NCBI RefSeq assembly: GCF_039545135.1
Contig: NZ_BAABRU010000017.1
Location: forward strand, 56,670 to 120,669
From: Herpetosiphon gulosus
Lineage (GTDB): Bacteria; Chloroflexota; Chloroflexia; Chloroflexales; Herpetosiphonaceae
Length of the DNA: 64,000 nucleotides
Reading direction: 5' to 3'
Shown: piece after piece, positions 63,892-64,000 of the stretch
How positions within the stretch are numbered: position 1 is the first letter of the stretch
Layout of the letters: each line of letters opens with the position of its first letter
Position numbers and translations under genes: made by a program
The notes under the pieces: model-generated
Seen by the model: the letters and a program-made list of their open reading frames with translations, nothing else
Database searches by the model: none
What the model was told of the DNA's origin: nothing

Positions 63892-64000
63892 GTGAGACAG
63901 ATCTGGGATTATGATCTTAAGTCGAGGGCCGCAAGGAGTTCTCATGGCCAGCAAAAAACCAACGCCCGACCAATCAACCCATGACCCCGAAGTTCGGCCC
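63892..64000 (+). mobile_element. Left end of a probable insertion sequence
   Basis: Homology to the Calx-beta paralog ends near 63885, and TGAGACAGATCTGGG starts a new block that leads into a transposase-like reading frame 50 bases on. The right end is outside the window, so the inverted repeat cannot be paired. Confidence 0.45.
63944..64000 (+). CDS. Partial, probable IS3-family transposase orfA start
   Basis: ATG at 63944 after AGGAG opens 19 codons to the window edge: MASKKPTPDQSTHDPEVRP. The DPEVxxRP pattern is typical of the N-terminus of a family of IS3-type helix-turn-helix transposase proteins, where it is followed by a basic FTAEYK-like motif; that part is not visible here. Confidence 0.4.
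   Translation, partial: MASKKPTPDQSTHDPEVRP

Overview
The window looks like a chromosomal segment of a filamentous, predatory-type Chloroflexota close to Herpetosiphon. This is an inference from gene content and style, not a database match: moderate GC, an NFACT/RqcH protein, DUF4388 plus small GTPase, DUF2330, DUF1385, MoxR/DUF58, GAF-rich hybrid kinases, secreted LamG, ricin and Calx-beta proteins, and many short intergenic repeat words. Housekeeping genes dominate. There is one tRNA gene, and no rRNA operon or CRISPR array.

Layout. 1-6.4 kb: a cut-off membrane protein, an AT-rich AlbA_2/Schlafen-type gene, then a minus-strand run DegV - GNAT - MoxR - DUF58 - GNAT, ending downstream of gmk. 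7-18.6 kb: rqcH, a DUF1295 membrane enzyme, a GT39-like glycosyltransferase, a hemolysin III protein, PEP carboxylase, a CoA-transferase and ligA. 18.6-19.9 kb: a small AT-rich island holding one unknown gene with a possible PD-(D/E)XK motif, bordered by related hairpins. 20-25 kb: rtcB, a VOC dioxygenase-like gene, and a degenerate tandem array of three paralogous membrane proteins interleaved with tRNA-Val(CAC), a decayed copy of that tRNA with its terminator, and a fourth, truncated paralog. 25-32 kb: a two-component pair, a DUF697-like protein, MurA with Asp in place of the catalytic Cys, and an NtrC-type activator. 32-41 kb: crotonase, DUF427, mnmA, DUF1385, a DUF4388/small-GTPase pair, DUF1152, mazG and a lipoprotein parvulin. 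41-52.6 kb: glyA, a 1051-residue hybrid kinase, crotonase, a zinc-ribbon/proline-repeat protein, plsX, DUF2330 and two GNAT genes.

52.6-64 kb is an accessory cell-surface region: a secreted HExxH-ricin metalloprotease, a long Calx-beta protein with a caspase/CHAT-like His-Cys domain, two MYLAPQ membrane proteins (one frameshifted), an M23-LamG endopeptidase, a second Calx-beta gene, and the start of a probable IS3-type transposase. The main result of the hunt is here. In the first Calx-beta gene the signal peptide and the mature protein lie in different frames, joined by 17 units of a 5-bp tandem repeat, so gain of one unit would restore the fusion. In the second, the same break is caused by a run of six T; one extra T would restore a good signal peptide. 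This suggests phase-variable secretion of a predation or adhesion protein family, although assembly error has to be excluded.

Two families of intergenic repeats thread the window: about 100-bp GC-rich inverted repeats (four copies) and composite word repeats (nine sites) made of CACGAAG, GCAGAGGCGCAGAG and GGATCAGGGGTCAGG modules. Several promoters show the same extended -10 form, TGN-TATA(A/C)T.
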